Source: Kingdonia uniflora
Taxonomy: Eukaryota; Streptophyta; Magnoliopsida; Ranunculales; Circaeasteraceae
Assembly: GCA_014058105.1 (NCBI GenBank)
Contig: JACGCM010002435.1
Span: 1,302,001-1,366,000 of the forward strand
Direction: 5' to 3'
Length of the DNA: 64,000 nucleotides
Shown here: positions 10,690 to 23,005 of the stretch, one piece after another
How the letters are laid out: each line of letters opens with the position of its first letter
Position numbering within the stretch: the first letter of the stretch is position 1
Translations under genes and position numbers: made by a program
Notes under the pieces: generated by a model
Told to the model about the DNA's origin: nothing
The model's input: only the letters and a program-made list of their open reading frames with translations
Database searches by the model: none

Positions 10690-11980
10690 TCCTTTGTTTT
10701 ATCTTTTCTTATTGTTGATGTCCTTTGCTGAGTTTCTTTTTTACTTTCGTTGTACGAGGCTTGTAATGTTCTTCTGTCTTTCTGAATGAAAATGGTTTCT
10801 TGGAATAACTTACTTTGTCGAACTGTGAGTAGCTATAATATAATCTGAATTCTGGACATAGTATCTTGAATCGTTAAATTGATAGTACAACCGTCGGAAT
10901 ATATTGTTTGTGTTGTTCAAAGATAAAAATGAATTGGTCAAAGTGAAAGATACAGTATGTCGAAGCTGAAAACATTATCTGTAAGCATAAATTTCTGAAT
11001 GGTCGAAGTTTATGATTGTAGTCGGTTGAAGGGTTGAAATTTTTGAATTGAAGGGTGTGTTGTACATTGAAGGTTGATATATTTGATCAGTAAATATGAG
11101 GCTATCTATTGAGGATTGTTTGAGACATAAAATGGTCGAGTACTCAAGTTCGGGGATTATGTTGAAAGTTATGCTTGATTGGACTAGCCGTTCTGACAAC
11201 CCAGATAGCTGGTCTGTCAAACTGGTACGTGTGCCTGGGGCAGTGTGCAAAAAGTAATGATGGTGTTTTACTCGTATTGCTAAAAACCTTATGATGCGAC
11301 TGTTTGGATTTGATTGTTTAGTTTCGAGTAGGGGGAAAGAAGGCTCGAGATGCTTCGGCCATTGCTGGCAGTTTGAAGTGAGGGTGTTGTTCACACGTGG
11401 GAGATACTAGGGGTGCATTGGTCAAAAAAAGTTGTAGCCAAAAAGCTGGGGTAATGGGGTCGTGGTAATGATAGTGGTTAGAAAATCGAGGCGGTTTTGG
11501 TTTTTCAAAATATATATAAGTGTGAGGAAAGTAGTTACTGTACGGTTTACTGTAAAAATCAAAGAGTGTGAAGAGAAGAGAACGTACGCCATTTTGAACT
11601 TGGGGGTGGTTGCTACATTTGTTGTTTCGATCTTGCTGATTCGAGGATAGTACTGCTAATCACCGGTAAGTCATTTGATCTCTGCCTACTTTACTTTGCT
11701 TTTCCCTTTTGAGGGTGTAGGACATTTTGTGTTTGGGGTTTAGGTGTTATTTTCAAGGGTAAGGAGACTTGGTGGATCTAGGTTTCGACCTATTCTGGGG
11801 TTTGAGGTGGTTTAGGGGATGTATAGGGTTTAAGATCGAAGTTTTGATAAATTTCTAGAGGGGGTAGACGGGATATGGGGTGTAAACATGGAATTGTTGA
11901 GTTTATCAATCAAATTGCATGCCTCTTCTTCTATAGGCTAAATTGCATAACCGTCAAGCTTCGAGACGAAGACTGATAGA
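10690..11980. other. Tat-A non-coding segment
   Basis: No domain is seen. The segment is rich in scattered tcgaag words shared with the neighbouring antisense ORF region. Frames at 10975-11394 (minus) and 11462-11650 (plus) show nothing recognisable. Confidence 0.45.
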
Positions 11981-11989
11981 GGAGAAGAT

Positions 11990-14100
11990 CAATGAATTCG
12001 AAGCTAGTATTTTTGGTTGAGCCCCAATGGATGAGGGTAGTGATGTAGAAGTGTTAGATGTTGTAACCGAGGCTCCATTATCTATGGTTCTGCCGGCGGA
12101 GGAGGTTCTAGTTATGAGATGTCGAAGGATGATAGTGACCGAAGATAGTGATGAAGAGGAAATAATATAGGGAAAAAGAGGTGATGTAGGGCTTCAGATG
12201 GTGGAGAGGGAGATAAGGTGCAAAGTGAAGATAGTGGGGATTCGATTGAGTCGGATAGGGTCGAAGGTGCCATTTTGGCTAAAGATAGGATTAGATTAGA
12301 TTGGTTTGCCGCCAAATTAGAACTTTCAAAGGAGGGGGTGTATCTGAGTGTTGCGAGCGCAGGGTTGACCTTCAAGTCAGATTCTGGGGAAGGGATTATG
12401 GCTTATAGTGGCCAAATTCGATTGGGACTGGAGCTTCCTCTTTGAAGACTGGTGAAAGTAGTACTGAATTTCTGTGGGGTGGCTCCGGTGCAAATGAACG
12501 GTAATTTTTATGAGATGATGAGGGCGATAGAGGGGATGAATATAAAATTGACTGGTGAGGGTCGAAGTTTGATTAAGTGGTTTGACATGATCACCTTTTA
12601 CCAGAGGAAGGCTAGCTAGAACCTGAGGACCTATCACATCCAATGTCACCCAGAGAAACCTTGGTTCTTTGATCTGTGCTTGACAGGCTGGGGGTGGAAT
12701 AAAGATTTAATGATAGTAAGGGGTAACTATGAGAATATGGATGAGGATGACCCTTATAAATTACATCATAGGGTATATAACGAAAGTAAGTTTACTGTCG
12801 AAGGGTTGTTGCTGATGTGTATCTGAAATAAGTGATAACTGTGTTCTTGTTTTAATCTGCAGGTCCGAAGAGTTTGTCTTGGAATAATCCAATAAATTAT
12901 ATTGATACTCTGCCCGAAGCTAGTGAATACTGGGTAAATTATGTGTTTGACAGCCTCAAAATCAAAAGGCAAAGGAGGAGGAAGGCGGATTCCCTGCTTC
13001 GAGACGTACCCGCTACGTCAAAGCTACCAATGAGATAAAGAGGTGAAGGTGTTTCATTGGGGCAAAAAGAGATGGGAGGGGAAAAGTTGCCAATGAACTA
13101 CCAGTTTGTGCCGAGATCACTTAGGGAATCGAAGCACGCAACCCCAGTGCCCGAAGTGCTAAGAGATGCTTCGAAGTTGAGGCTGAGGTCGGTAGCAACT
13201 CAAACTGAGAAAGGGAAGGGCCGGGTAGCTCTCGAAACCCCGAAGGTGCAGGAATCGAAGGCTAGCCAATGCAAGAGGCGTAAGGTGCTGGGGGAGGATG
13301 ATACACTGGAGGAGGATGAAGAGATGATGGAGGTTGAACGACAGGAGCAGGCTGTGGCGAAGCAGGTTTCGATGGTCGAGCTCTAGGAAGATGATCCAGA
13401 CGAGGCTTTGAAGGAAATAAAGAAGCACATGTTTTAGGTAACTATATATGGCTTTCTGTCGTGGTACTTTGAGATTTCTTGAATATTCTTAGAGTTTCGA
13501 GGTGCACTGATTTCTTGAATATTTTAGCTGACAGATGTTTGGGTGCAAACTTGCAACAAGACAATGAAGTCAGTAAAGGCAAAATTACAACAAGCAAAGG
13601 AAAACCTGAATCTTTCTTGTGGGAATGGGGTATCATTGGTGTCTGAATCAGGAAGTTGATGCAAGAACTGGGGGTGCTTACTAACTCTTATGATGAGAGG
13701 CTTGAGCTGCAGCGGTCGAGGCTAGAGTGAGAGTGGTCTGCAAAGCTTGCGGCGTGTGAGAGGGAGAAAGTAGAATAGAAGGTAAATTTCCAGCGGCAGT
13801 ATGATGGCGAATGCAAGGTGAATGTTAGGTTGAAAAGCTTTATTGATGATAAGGGGTATGACCCCAAGACATTGCAACCTTACCCTATTTCTCCAGAACT
13901 TGTTGAAGGGGATGAATTGCGGATAAAGGAAGGATAGGCGAACATTGTTGAAGAAGCAGTTGGAAGTATTGGGGGTGGTGCTGATACTTCTCATATTGGA
14001 GAGCCCATTGGTAGAACTGCTGATGGTTTGGCCGCCGAAGGTTCGAATGAAGTTACTGGGGGATCTGTGGAGGAAGAAGGCATAACTGCGCCAGTATGAG
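11990..14100 (+). pseudogene. Tat-A antisense 3' ORF (putative plant transposon protein)
   Basis: Broken frames on plus form one protein-like series. An acidic start lies after 12029. At 12490-12830 come 'MITFYQRKAS', 'LRTYHIQCHPEKPWFFDL', 'GWGWNKDLMIVRGNYENM', and a likely intron falls near 12840-12860. Next is 'LSWNNPINYIDTLPEASE' (about 12872-12930), then 'RRRKADSLLRDVP', a basic/acidic linker at 13057-13386, a coiled-coil-like part and 'YDPKTLQPYPISPELVEGDE' near 13857-13920. The central part resembles the 'transposase (putative), gypsy type' family found with Tat elements. It has several stops and frameshifts. It runs opposite to pol, like the comparable ORF in Tat-B. Confidence 0.65.
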
Positions 14101-14629
14101 GTATTTGGGGTTGGGGTTTCATGTCTTCTTCTGCTGATTATAATGTTGAGTTGTAATATGTTGAACGATGTTGTTGTTATCTTTAAACTCGGTAGGTTCT
14201 TTTTTTGCTTTTGTTATCTACTGAACTTCTGAAGTTGATGGTAAACATATTGATACATATTTTTTGAAGTGAATTCCGCATATATTGATTCTGCACATAC
14301 TGATTTTGAACTTCTGATTTGATATCTGATTTTCTGATTGATTGTGTTATCATGCTCTGACCTTGAATTGTTAGAATTTGGATACGTATTCTATTGATTT
14401 TGCTTATTTTGGACTCTTGATGATTGATCTTTGAATTGTACCACAACTGTTCCTCTGATGGATAATATGTTAAATGTTCTCTGTACTTGATAGAATTGTA
14501 AATAGTATTTTTGTATACTGTTGCTGTTTGAATGACTGTAGTGTGATCAAACTCTAAAGAGTATCAAAAATGTTTTGATCGAACTCTCTGTGTTATACTG
14601 GATATCGAAGGCCGAAGCCATAGCGATGT
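14101..14629. other. AT-rich spacer between antisense ORF and repeat block
   Basis: Downstream of the antisense ORF stop. It contains simple 'ctgatttt' / 'ttctgatt' reiterations at 14290-14345 and no domain. Confidence 0.45.
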
Positions 14630-15270
14630 TGAAATTTTGAAAGCTTTTCAGGTCACCTCCGAGTATCAGTCGGGCCAAGGGGATGTGACACCTAGAGGAA
14701 ACACGAAAATTTGCTGGACTTCGAAGGCCTAAGCCACAACGAAGCAATATCTTATCGCCTCCAACGCATTCCCGAGGGTCTGGTCTTTCGACCATTCGTG
14801 CCCCTCGAGTTTGCTTGAATGTTAGAAACTTAAGCAATTCAAGGTAGCCCCCAAGTATCTGTCGGGGCGAGGGTGGACATGATGCCCGGGGTAAACCAAG
14901 AAAAGGACTAGAATTCAACTGTTTCAGAGCCAGGATAAAGTATATCTGATCGCCCCCGAGGGTCCGATCTTTCGACCATCCTTGCCCCTCGAGTTTGCTA
15001 AAAATTGGAGACTTGAGAAATTCAAGGTCGCCCCCAAGTATCAGTCGGGGTGAGGATGGACATGATACCTGGGGTATACCACGAAAAGGACTGGACTTTG
15101 AAGGCCTTGGCCACAACGAAATAATATCTGATCGCCCCCAATGCATCCCTGAGGGTCTGGTATTTCGACCATCCTTGCCCCTCGAGTTTTCTCGAAGTTG
15201 GGAGGTTGAAAAATCTCGAGATTACCCTCAAGTATCAGTCGGGTCGAAGGTTGACATGATACCTAAGTTA
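14630..15270 (-). repeat. Tat-A 3' untranslated tandem repeat, about 190-bp unit, 3.5 copies
   Basis: The phrase 'gtatcagtcggg' (or 'gtatctgtcggg') recurs near 14662, 14855, 15037 and 15230, each with 'ttcgaccatccttgcccctcgagttt' and 'ctgatcgcccccgagggtc' in the same order. Units are about 181-194 bases. The block starts about 70 bases downstream of the pol stop on the minus strand. Ogre/Tat elements are known to carry variable tandem repeats at this place. The minus ORF 14547-15146 reads through the repeats and is not a gene. Confidence 0.85.
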
Positions 15271-15340
15271 AATCAAGAAATTTAAAGTGAAACAGGAGAT
15301 GAAGTAAGGATTGAAAAACTTGTTCATTGAATGTTCTGGA

Positions 15341-16560
15341 TTACTTCATTTGTACATGGTTGAGATATGGCCTGTTATAGGAGACCAAGTGCATAGTATT
15401 CCAGGGGTTTGGTAGAGACTCTTCGTCTTCTGCCATTAAGTAATAAGAACCCTTATCTGCTTTATCGTAGACGACATATGGTCCTTCCCAAGATTCGGCT
15501 AACTTGCCGGTATTTCGAGGTTTCAAAGATTGGTTGACACGTCAAAGTACTAGATCTCTAATGTTGAAACTTCGTGGTTAAACTCTTTTGTTGTAGGATT
15601 TCTGAAGTGATGTGCGGTACCGGCCAAGGTTGGCGATAGCTCGATCTCTGGTTTCATATACCCATAACATGTTGCATGCAATTTCAAACTTTTTCTGGGA
15701 GGTTATGGCCTCGAGTGGGTACTTCGAATTGAGCTGGTAATACAGCCTCGGTTCCATATGTCAGGAAGAAGGGGGTGCATCCTATAGATTTTCTTGGGGT
15801 TGTGCGATAGACCCAGAGGACATGTTATAACTCTTGAACCCATCGTCCTTTCTTTACATCGACTCTCTTCTTAAAACCATCGACAATGGTTTTGTTAATT
15901 GCTTCGACTTGGCCGTTACACTAGGGATAGTAAGGTGTGGAGGGTGAGAGGATGATGTTGTGTTTTTTGAAGAAGTTTTTGACTTTACTGCCAACGAATT
16001 AGGAACCATTGTCGCATCGAATCATGTAGGGACAGCCGAATCGAGTGATGATGTTTTCCCATATAAAATTGACAACTTTCTCTTCTCTGGTTTGGCATAG
16101 AGGTACAGCTTCAACCCATTTGGTGAAGTAATCGGTTACGAAGAAGATGTTTTCTCTGCTACCCGAGGGTTTTGGGAAGGGTCCAATGAGATCGCTGGCC
16201 TATCTTTTGAATGGCCAGGAAACTTGAATGAAATAGAGGTCTTGAGAGGGGCAATGGATGTCATGGGATTGTCGTTGGCATTTGTCTCAATGTTTTACAT
16301 ATTCTGAAGCTTGTTTTTTCATATTGGGCCAAAATAATCCTTGGGTGACAGCTTGAAGGCCCATTGAGCGACCAGCAGTGTGAGCACCGCAGGTTCCTTC
16401 GTTAAGTTCAGCTAAGATTTGAGAGGCTTCGGCTTGGGATATGCATCGAAGGCGGACGCCATTAGTAGATTTGCAATGTAGTTCATCTTATTAGATAGTT
16501 TATCTGCGATAGTTTTCTAGCAGTGAACGTTTGGCCTTGGGATCATCTGGGATGGTGGTA
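15341..16560 (-). pseudogene. Tat-A integrase and pol C-terminus
   Basis: The C-terminus (15341-15526) reads 'KLAESWEGPYVVYDKADKGS' then 'LPNPWNTMHLVSYN', the usual plant gypsy pol tail (NWEGPY ... WN..L..Y). Upstream, minus-strand fragments 'IRCDNGS' (about 16010) and 'YCNGQVEAINKTI' (about 15890-15930) are integrase core signatures. An HHCC-like 'CGAHTAGRSMGLQAVTQGL' piece lies near 16330-16390. Stops and shifts break the frame repeatedly. No chromodomain is evident, as expected for Tat. Confidence 0.75.
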
Positions 16561-16589
16561 TTGTTGGGGTAATGAAGAAAAGGTATTCG

Positions 16590-17085
16590 TCAGTCGTCTG
16601 GATTGTGACTCTTGCCCCCAGTATTGATGGCGTTGATTTCCATCTGGTCGATACTTGGGCGTTCGAGTACTTCGATATGGAGGGTCTGAGATTCTGATTG
16701 TCTGAGCATAGCTGCTATGTAGGCGAGGGTATCTGCATATCTATTTTCTCCTCGAGGGTAATGAGTGATTGTGGATTTTTTGAGGAACCGGTCCATGCGC
16801 TGTCGCATAAAAAGAACATAGTCAGCCACGCTACCGTTGGCTTGGTTTTCTCCTGTGTAATGTCTCTGAACAAGTTGGGAATCGATAAAGACTGCAAGTT
16901 TGGGAATGCCGAGGTCGAGTGTGAGGTCGAGGCCATGGATCAAGGCTTCATACTCTGTTTTATTATTAGAACATTTGAAGGTAAGTTTGACAGCTTTCTC
17001 TATGTGGTCATTAGTGGGTGTTACCAAGACAATACCAATTCCTGAGCCATTAGGTCCTGCTGATCCATCTGTGAATAAATACTAG
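16590..17085 (-). pseudogene. Tat-A archaeal-type RNase H (second RNase H)
   Basis: The frame reads 'FTDGSAGPNGSGIGIVLVTP' near 17075-17016, then 'TEYEALIHGLDLTLDLGI', 'FIDSQLVQRHYTGENQ' and 'HYPRGENRYADTLAYIA'. The catalytic D (FTDGS), E (TEYEA) and D (IDSQL) and the late D (YADTLA) are visible. A second RNase H after the RT-linked one is a Tat-lineage trait. The frame is open for 145 codons from 17027. The domain is better preserved than the neighbouring integrase. Confidence 0.8.
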
Positions 17086-17099
17086 CCAGTGAGAGGGTC

Positions 17100-17716
17100 C
17101 CAGGGATCTACTATTTCTGATTGGTCTTCTGATAAGTCATCTTCGTGTTCTTCCCAATCGACATCTTCGACCGGGAAGTCAGCTAGGAAGTCTGCTACTA
17201 TTTGGCCTTACTGGGATATTTGCTTCTCGAAGGTAATGTCATGTTCGCCAAGGTATACGGACCATTGTTGCACTTGTTTGGATTTTTCTTTTTTGCTGAG
17301 TACTTCTCGAAGGGTATAACTGGTAATAATACGGATGGGATGAGCCTGAAAATATGGTTTAAGCTTACAGGAGGAATAGACAAGTGTGTGGAGCAAACGT
17401 TCAAGTTTTGAATATTGAGTTTCGGCGGGGTTAGAGTTTTGCTGATGAAATATACAGGCTTTTTGATGTTGGAATCAAGTCGAATGAGCATTGAGCTGAG
17501 AGAGGTTTCTGTGGCAGCAAGGTATAAAGAGAGTGTTTCACCTTCAATACATCGATCTGGGGATTTAGAAATGAAATGATTGAGGGCTGCTATCCTGCCC
17601 GCCACTTTTTTGTCGTCTTTCTTGGTTCGGGGAGAAGGCATGTCTATGAGGGCTCGAATGTAGGTGGCAATCTCTATCCCGCATTTACTGATAAGGTGAC
17701 CCAAAATTTTATTACC
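17100..17716 (-). pseudogene. Tat-A end of reverse transcriptase and first RNase H
   Basis: The frame begins at the junction with 'KILGHLISKCGIEI', followed by 'ALIDMPSPRTKKDDKKVA', 'RIAALNHFISKSPDRC', then 'LSLYLAATETSLSSMLIR' and 'PVYFISKTL'. This is the RT thumb/connection and the Ty3-type RNase H (usual 'VYLAVSEHAVSAVLVRE ... PVYYVSK'). Frameshifts follow. Everything upstream, including the YVDD box, is absent because of the head-to-head junction. Confidence 0.75.
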
Positions 17717-18128
17717 CCTTCCAATGACAGAATTGAAAAATCAATCCGCTTAGATTTTGAGGACTCAAAACATGTCACCAAATACGAAGTTCTCATTCAT
17801 GGACTCGACCTCGCTCTTGAGTTCGATGTTCCCAAACTCTCAGTTTATGCAGATTCACTACTCATCGTCCACCATTATTCTGACCAATATAAGAAGAATG
17901 AAAAGATGATCGAATACGCAACCTTCATTGCAGATAGGATGAGCAAGTTCGCGAAAGCAACTCTCAATTATCTTCCTCGAGGTGAAAACAGACACGTCGA
18001 TTCCTTGGCATATCTAGCCAGGGTCTTAGGTACAGGGGCTCGATATCTCTAGATCGAAATCATTTCATCCCCCAGCATTAATCGCATATCTGTATGCACG
18101 TTTAACACTGGTGGCGATAAGGGGGGAG
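17711..18128 (+). pseudogene. Tat-B second RNase H, N-terminally cut
   Basis: The plus frame reads 'FITPSNDRIEKSIRLDFED', 'TKYEVLIHGLDLALEFDVP', 'VYADSLLIVHHYSDQ' and 'NYLPRGENRHVDSLAYLA'. It matches the Tat-A RNase H segment by segment. The first catalytic motif (FTDGS) is lost at the junction, and TEYEA has become TKYEV, removing the catalytic glutamate. Enzymatic activity is therefore not expected. Confidence 0.8.
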
Positions 18129-18259
18129 ACGATGATTGACGAAAGCCTTTCTTGGCCTACCTCAGTGTCGGTAACAATTACAATAGACCATTTCCAACAG
18201 ACCCAAAAGAGCACCGACAACTAATCAGCAACTCTAAGTACTACACAAATTAAAATGGT

Positions 18260-19386
18260 ATGCTATACAGCCTTTTCGTCACGGGGCCTTGCCTCAAGTG
18301 CCTCTCCAAACCAAAAGCAGATAAAATGCTCTGTGAACTACATGAAGGGACTTGTAGCTCTCATGCCGCAGGTCAATCACTAGCAAACAGAGCTATTATG
18401 AAAGGAGTATTCTGGCCTGGCATACGTAAGCAAGAAGAGGAGTACTCATGCAGATTTGATGCCTGCCAAAGATATGGACACATGATACGCGCCCCTGCGC
18501 TCTAACTCTATGCAATCAAGGAATTCTAGCCATTCAAAGGATTTGTATTTGATATCGTCGAGAAATTCCCTAACTCTCCAGGTAACCGCCATCACCTACT
18601 CGTAGCTACTGATTATTTTACGAAATGGGTAGATGTTGTTCCGTTATGTTGAACTAGAAAAGAAGATGTCATCTCTTTATCAGGGAATACATCATCACTC
18701 AGTTTGGGTGCCCCCATTTAATTCGTATCGATAACGGGCCTTAATTTGTTGGAGAAAAAATCATAACCTTCCTCGACCAACACAATATCATCCACTCACC
18801 ATCCAATCCTTACTATGCTCAAGGCAATGGCCAAGCCGAAATCTCCAACAAAACCATCGTGGATGGACTTAAAAAGAAACTTCACTCAATAAAAAAAAGG
18901 AATTAGGTTCGAGAGCTGCCTCAGGTACTATAGGCATATCGTACCATTCCTCGATAGTCAACCGGATTCACCCCATTCCTCCTTGCCTATGGCACTAAGG
19001 CCGTCATTCCTTCTGAATACCATCATCCTGTTTGAGATCACGAGCTGACTAATAAGGATAATTAGTTCGAATTGGCTTGCAATCTTAATATGATCGATGA
19101 AACCAGTTAGCGCACCATCGCTAACCTAGGTCGATATCATCATATGCTTCCCAGATCATACAATAGCTGAGTCAGAAACTGTACCTTCCAAATCGACGAT
19201 CTCGTCCTCAGAGAAACTCCTCAACTTCACAAAGAGCCTCACGCTGAAAAATTAGCCGACAATTGGGAGGTTTTATTTATTATCACAGGCCTCTCAGGCC
19301 TGAGATCATATTATCTCATGACAGAAGAGGGAATCCCCATTTCAAATCTTTGGAACACTAAGCGACTAAAACAATACAATCGTTAA
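18260..19386 (+). pseudogene. Tat-B integrase and pol C-terminus
   Basis: The frame opens with zinc-binding 'LHEGTCSSHAAGQSLANRA' and 'GVFWPGIRKQEEEYSCRFDA', then 'DIVEKFPNSPGNRHHLLV', 'ATDYFTKWVDVVPL' and 'RIDNGP'. Next come 'GNGQAEISNKTIVDGLKKK', 'YRTIPR' and the tail 'NLWNTKRLKQYNR' with stop at 19384-19386. D of the IDNG motif and E of QAEI are still present, although stops and shifts occur (for example near 18507, 18649 and 18904). Confidence 0.75.
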
Positions 19387-19544
19387 GCGTCTCAGTACTC
19401 CATTTTTATTTCTCGTTTTTGTTTTTTCAATTCCAAAAGTGAGATTTTTATCTCCATCCAATGTAAATTCTGAACTGATCAATGAAACTTCCAAGTTTTT
19501 TACAATATCTCTCTACTCACATAGATTCAACTACATTCTATAGA

Positions 19545-20060
19545 TTAAAGCATAGATAATACTAGCTTTTAATCAATCTTATGCCAGTTAAATCAAGGAT
19601 AACACTTGGTTTGGCGGACTCTACTAAATCTATACGATTGAAATAAATGTGGAAACTTATTTTATATCAAAGACTCTACCAAACATAAGATAGGGCAAAG
19701 GTAATACAAGCCTTCTTCTACTTCAACTTGTTTAGGACATTATACCAGTTAAATCAAAGATAATACTTGGCTTGGCTGACTCTACTAAATCTCTGGGATT
19801 TAAGCAAATGTAGAAACTTGTTTTATATTAACGACTCTAACAGGCATAAGATAACGCAAAGGTAATACTACCCTTCATCTCTTTCAATATGTATACAATA
19901 TTACTACAGTTAAATCAAGATTCACTTGGTTTGACTGAATCAACCCATCTCTACGATTAGAACAAATGTAAAAACTTGTTTTATATCGAAGACCCCACCA
20001 GACATAAGATAAGGCAAAGATCATACTAGCTTTAATCGATTTCAATATGTCTGCGACAGA
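19545..20060 (+). repeat. Tat-B 3' untranslated tandem repeat, 161-bp unit, about three copies
   Basis: The phrase CAGTTAAATCA occurs at 19585, 19746 and 19907, exactly 161 bases apart. Accompanying phrases are 'acttggtttgRc', 'gtRRaaacttRttttatat' and 'acataagataRggcaaag'. The block starts about 160 bases after the pol stop, the same place as the 190-bp block in Tat-A, but the sequences are unrelated. Confidence 0.9.
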
Positions 20061-20244
20061 TACTATTTATTTTAAGATCACATTACAATGGATCCTTTTC
20101 AACTGTTGGGATATCAATCATGCTTTACCCTACAACAGGAGGTCGATCAGAATTTAGTTCATGAGTTACAACAACTCTGCCCCTCTCTATCAGATCAGCA
20201 GGTCAAGGGCCTAAATTTGTTTTCATGAAGGCCATACAGTTCTC

Positions 20245-21386
20245 TCAATCTATATTAACTCTAAAAATGCATCTCTTGTCAGACAAACTCTTGAACAAAG
20301 TATCTCGTTCTAACTCAAGTCTTTTTAATTCCTCTGCAAAATATGCAACGGTCGACTTTAACAGGTCTGAGTGTGATGCATGAGATACGACTATCTTTAA
20401 AAAGTGAGATCTCATCTTCTCATGGCGTAACTTCAAAATTGCATACAGTCTCTTCTAATGAGCCATTTCCCTTTCTGTCAAAGCATCAAAAGCTATACTC
20501 TTTTCCAATTTTTTGACAGCTTTAGCTGATTCAGCCTGGTTAATGGCCTCTAGGCCCACAACCTGAGCGTGAAGTCTCTCAATTTCTGCATTCAACTCTT
20601 CCCTGGCCAAAGTATCCTTTAACAAGTCATCATTCTTCATCATAAGATTTTCCTTTGCCATGATTTCCCCTTCTAAGACCTTCTCCCTGATAAGAGCAGC
20701 ATCCAACTTATGTTGGTACTTCCTTAAGTTTGCAAAGTGTGAGGAGGTAAATGAGAGGGTGGCATGATTGAAGACCAAATTGACGCAAGCCAACGCGCGC
20801 GTTAGGAATGCCGAGGCAGGAATATACTCGAGGAGGAGTAGAAATGATGTTAAGGTAGGGCCGTATGCAAGTGCTCGGCTGCATCTTCCGTAACCGATAG
20901 ATTTTCTCGAGCTACCTTCTGCTCGATATCCTTTTCAATCATTTTCTGCTTTAGTCGCTCCAGCTCGCTTCTACAATTCTGAAGATAAGCTCGAGATTAT
21001 CCCTCTGATCTTTCTAGTGCCTGAATATGGTATTGAGCCATTTCAGCCTGCTACTCTTTACCCTCAGCGTGTTAATCTGACTTTGAAGCTTCGCGGCGTG
21101 TTCTTTTATCTCCGCAAACTCTTTTAGCCCTTTGTCAATTTCAGCATCTTTCTCCTCGATCTTACGAGTGAGGTCTACAACAGTCTTGGTTTTCTCAATA
21201 AATTTGAAATGCACCTTTACATGTTTGTCTTTTCTGTCCTCATTTGCCTCCCTCATCTTATCCAACTCCTCTGTAAATTCTCAGTTACATTGGAGCGCCT
21301 CATCTTCGCGTGAGCAAACTGAATCCAATTCGACCTGCTCAATATAGATGCATTATATACAGTTCGATTCAGAACACCCATCAACA

Positions 21387-21425
<39 letters not shown>

Positions 21426-22637
21426 TCTGATTTCTAATATCTAGTGTGTGCAACTACTTTTAGACTTAAAGGTCAAAGTACAATCTCAGATGGATGCTCC
21501 ATGACATATATTTCGAGGTCTAAGGTACTTATTTTCTATATGCTACTTTGTCTAAAATTTTAAATTTTCCTATGCACTATATTACTGTCATTTTCCTAAA
21601 ACTGATAACAAGTGTTTGGCCCGCCTCTTCGTTCTATGTTGTCTTATTTATTTGGTAGTTTTATGTTAAAATAACATACAAGTCAAAAGGCCTGTTCTGA
21701 TCTAACCTGCAGCTCCGCTTGCGAAGACAGCGAGAATGTGGAGATCTTTTTTTCCCTGGCAAGCTCGGTCTCTAAATATTTTATTCTGAGACTCATTTTT
21801 CTAAGTGCCTACAAGAGGGTTACAAAAAAAGAAGGGTTCAGCCGACAGAAGTCTATTCAATACACACAATCCAAAAAATTATAGGACACTTCCAAAATAC
21901 TCATACAAGGTCATTTCTCTACCCTACCTTCTCATTCTCGCCCTCTGGAAGTTCGGTGTCATCTCCTTGATTGTCTAGCACCGTCTGATATGAGACACCG
22001 TCCAGCCCATCAACAACTCTCACCACAACCTCTTCCGCTTCTTCATCATCTCCGTCCTCAACATAGGTGTCTTCCTTAATGGCATCCACCTCATCCTCAG
22101 AATATCTCTTCAACATCAGGTGGCGCCCAAGCTTTTTGTGCTCCGCCACCACTTCCTCCAGATTCACTCTTACCTCCACTTATAGATGGCCAATCGCAAC
22201 TTCGTAGAAAGCCTTCAGGGCCTCTAGCTTCTTTACATCCTTGAGAGCATCAACCTTCGCTCAAGATACCTTCTTTTCAAGTTCAATGCTCACCTTCTTT
22301 AACTCAAATTTTTCCTCTTCAACTTCGAGCCAAATCCCCCTCACCAAATGAGCAACCTGCAAAACACAAATCGACCTCAGCGTGAGCTCGAAATGCAATA
22401 AATAAATATTTCACATAATCAAGCATAAAGACATACCATCTTGCTCATGTCCTCGTCCCTGTGAAGAGCCGCCAGCCTGGCCCATTCCTCCACTTCTTTA
22501 AGATCATCCTCAGCAGCAGGTCGCTCTTCAGCGACCTTTTCCCCCAACTTTCCCAAAGGTTCAATCCTTCTCCTTTTATCTTTTCCGTCGACCTCACCAC
22601 TTCCAGTGGTACCAGAGGCCGACAGACGCTTCTGCAT
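20245..22637 (-). pseudogene. Tat-B antisense ORF, C-terminal coiled-coil and acidic part
   Basis: Minus frames, from N to C: 22637-22419 ('SASGTTGSGEVDGKDKRRRI', 'EVEEWARLAALHRDEDMSKM'), 22179-21919 (very acidic, 'DGDDEEAEEVVVRVVDGL'), 21265-21014, 20793-20455 and 20436-20245. The last three are rich in E, K and L with heptad-like spacing ('REELNAEIERLHAQVVGLE'). Together they resemble the linker and coiled-coil tail of plant putative transposon proteins. Stops, shifts and a (TA)n tract interrupt the frame. Confidence 0.6.
21391..21420. repeat. (TA)n microsatellite
   Basis: An almost pure TA run of about 15 units interrupts the antisense coding remnant of Tat-B. Confidence 0.95.
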
Positions 22638-23005
22638 CTATTTTTTTGGAAACGTTTGAGCTCTTTTTCTCGACACGATAGACTTCGATTGAGCCGAACT
22701 GTCTATTCTAGGGGTCTTGGGTAAGTTCGTTTGCCCTTCCCCACCAGTTCCTTTCTTCTTTCCATCATCAACACCTCGCTATCAGCCTTGTCGATTGAGA
22801 TTTTTAAACCTTTTTTGATTTACTCCCAACCCTTTTCATTTAGTTAAGGCCAAGTCCTTCCAACCCAAATTTGAGCTCAACCTTTTCCTCTGCAACTTCG
22901 TCCAGCAACTAATCTTTCCTCACCACCTTTGACTTCGGGCCTGCCATGCACAACATTTTTATTATCAACAAAAGATCATCAGTTCAAACATATCAATATT
23001 ATACT

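Larger units (their letters stand above)
9120..17716 (-). mobile_element. Tat-A: 5'-truncated Ty3/gypsy (Tat lineage) retrotransposon
   Basis: On the minus strand the element runs pol end (17716 to 15341), tandem-repeat block (15270 to 14630), antisense ORF on plus (about 10372 to 14100), then LTR (about 9960 to 9120). A dual RNase H and a non-coding space with an antisense ORF between pol and the 3' LTR are features of the plant Tat lineage (compare Grande gene 23). The 5' LTR, gag, protease and most of RT are missing. The element is cut at about 17715, where Tat-B begins in the opposite direction. Confidence 0.75.

Noticed and set aside
14547..15146. 199-codon minus-strand ORF
   Set aside because: It reads through the 190-bp tandem repeats; repeated units without stops give a long frame, and repeated phrases in the protein follow the DNA period.
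21391..21420. TA tract considered as a transposon target or promoter
   Set aside because: A simple microsatellite inside a pseudogene, without inverted ends.
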